In this document: one piece after another, positions 5,070 through 5,613 of the stretch
How the letters are laid out: the number at the start of each line of letters is the position of its first letter
Position numbering within the stretch: position 1 is the first letter of the stretch
Source of the DNA: Thermoplasmatota archaeon
GTDB lineage: Archaea; Thermoplasmatota; E2; DHVEG-1
DNA: 5,613 nt
Direction of reading: 5' to 3'
Assembly: GCA_022866015.1 (NCBI GenBank)
Contig: JALHTX010000263.1
Coordinates: forward strand, 1-5,613
Program-made: the position numbers and the translations under genes
The notes under the pieces: model-generated
The model's input: only the letters and a program-made list of their open reading frames with translations
Told to the model about the DNA's origin: nothing
Database searches by the model: none

Positions 5070-5613
5070 TTAAATTTTTATTTTAATATTATATTTTTTT
5101 GAAGTTTTATTTATTAAACTATCAATTTTTTTTATATACTCTTTACTTGGATGATAACAATCCTTGTATAGATTTTCATAATTTTCTAAAATATCTGTAT
5201 GAAATTTTTTGATTCGTTTATAAAATATTTGCTTCTGATCGCCTTTCAACTCAAGATGTTTATACAAAATATACTTTAAATCATGTTTTTTTGCTTCCTT
5301 AAATATATTTTGAATTTCAGATTCAGCAATAAAAGGTAAAAAAGGCATTATTGCAATACCTGAATATATACCTTTTTTGTTTAATTTTTCGACAACTTCA
5401 AATCTTTTTTTTGAACTTGGAGCATTTTTTTCAAAAAAATTTGAATTTTCATTTTTTAGACTAATAATACTCACTGTTACAATACAATTATTACTTTTTC
5501 TTAAAAGATCGATATCTCTTAGAACAAGATCAGATTTAGTTAAAACATGACAAGTAAAATCATGTTTTTTAATTATTTCTAAAACTTTTCTGGTAATCAT
5601 ATATATTTTTTCA
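5070..5613 (-). CDS. Radical SAM protein, SPL-like family, C-terminal part (partial)
   Basis: The reading frame stays open to the window edge (codons for E-K-I-Y precede the first ATG at 5598-5600), so the true start and the Cys-rich iron-sulfur motif lie outside. Counting from that ATG, HVLTKSDLVLRDIDLL (18-33), APSSKKRFEVV (60-70) and MPFLPFI (85-91) match the later part of the barrel in COG1533-type radical SAM proteins related to spore photoproduct lyase (SplB). The C-terminal YENLYKDCYHPSKEY resembles archaeal members of that family. These enzymes cleave S-adenosylmethionine to a radical, but the substrate of the archaeal members is not certain. Base composition is far more AT-rich than MCM (11 G+C of 60 at 5401-5460). 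It may be a host gene flanking the element. Confidence 0.85.
   Translation of the reverse strand, partial: EKIYMITRKVLEIIKKHDFTCHVLTKSDLVLRDIDLLRKSNNCIVTVSIISLKNENSNFFEKNAPSSKKRFEVVEKLNKKGIYSGIAIMPFLPFIAESEIQNIFKEAKKHDLKYILYKHLELKGDQKQIFYKRIKKFHTDILENYENLYKDCYHPSKEYIKKIDSLINKTSKKYNIKIKI

Noticed and set aside
82..5090. 11-bp inverted match between 82-92 and 5080-5090 as element ends
   Set aside because: The matching sequence is pure A/T and would occur by chance in a region of this composition. Attachment sites of tyrosine recombinases are direct repeats, and this match is inverted.
1..5613. CRISPR array, rRNA genes or insertion-sequence ends
   Set aside because: No spaced identical repeats of 25-40 bp, no rRNA-like GC-rich conserved blocks, and no transposase gene or terminal inverted repeats were seen.

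Overview
The window comes from a low-GC archaeon. It carries an MCM-family replicative helicase, TATA-like rather than bacterial promoters, short A/G-rich Shine-Dalgarno sites of the GGTG/GAGG type, and an archaeal-style tyrosine recombinase. Every gene I accept is on the minus strand. The mix of an integrase, a non-standard MCM and small DNA-binding proteins points to the replication and integration module of an integrated mobile element (plasmid- or provirus-like). The lineage cannot be fixed from the sequence alone. A Nitrososphaeria/Thaumarchaeota or methanogen-type host would fit.

Layout in transcription order, right to left. At 5070-5613 lies the C-terminal part of a radical SAM protein of the spore-photoproduct-lyase-like family, extremely AT-rich and cut by the window edge. 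At 3768-4997 is a complete 409-residue tyrosine recombinase with a full R/K/HxxR/H/Y catalytic set. A 68-bp region of nested inverted repeats followed by a T-run sits just after its stop. Then a TATA-like element near 3640 precedes a tightly packed operon. It holds a small ORF pair that looks like one 70-residue gene split by a +1 frameshift (3377-3590), a 64-residue possible SH3/Sm-like barrel protein (3159-3353), a 33-residue Cys-containing miniprotein (3058-3159), a 90-residue ribbon-helix-helix/coiled-coil protein (2789-3061) and the 640-residue MCM (874-2796, TTG start). Neighbours from 3353 down to 874 overlap by 1 to 8 bases, which implies translational coupling.

Downstream of MCM, the only roomy gap in the left half (665-873) holds a designed-looking array. 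Three 12-bp-phased copies of the hexamer ATGTAC are separated by an AT-rich tract from a perfect 27-bp palindrome built from the same hexamer. Next come an 85-residue possible ribbon-helix-helix protein (407-664) and a coupled 31-codon ORF (315-410). The leftmost 314 bases hold no convincing gene, but contain eight A-tracts phased at about one helical turn and a 23-bp palindrome.

Working model (inference): the integrase moves the element, MCM unwinds its DNA, and the ATGTAC array is either its origin or the operator for the adjacent small DNA-binding protein. The small coupled proteins upstream of MCM are the best candidates for undescribed helicase loaders, regulators or copy-control factors.
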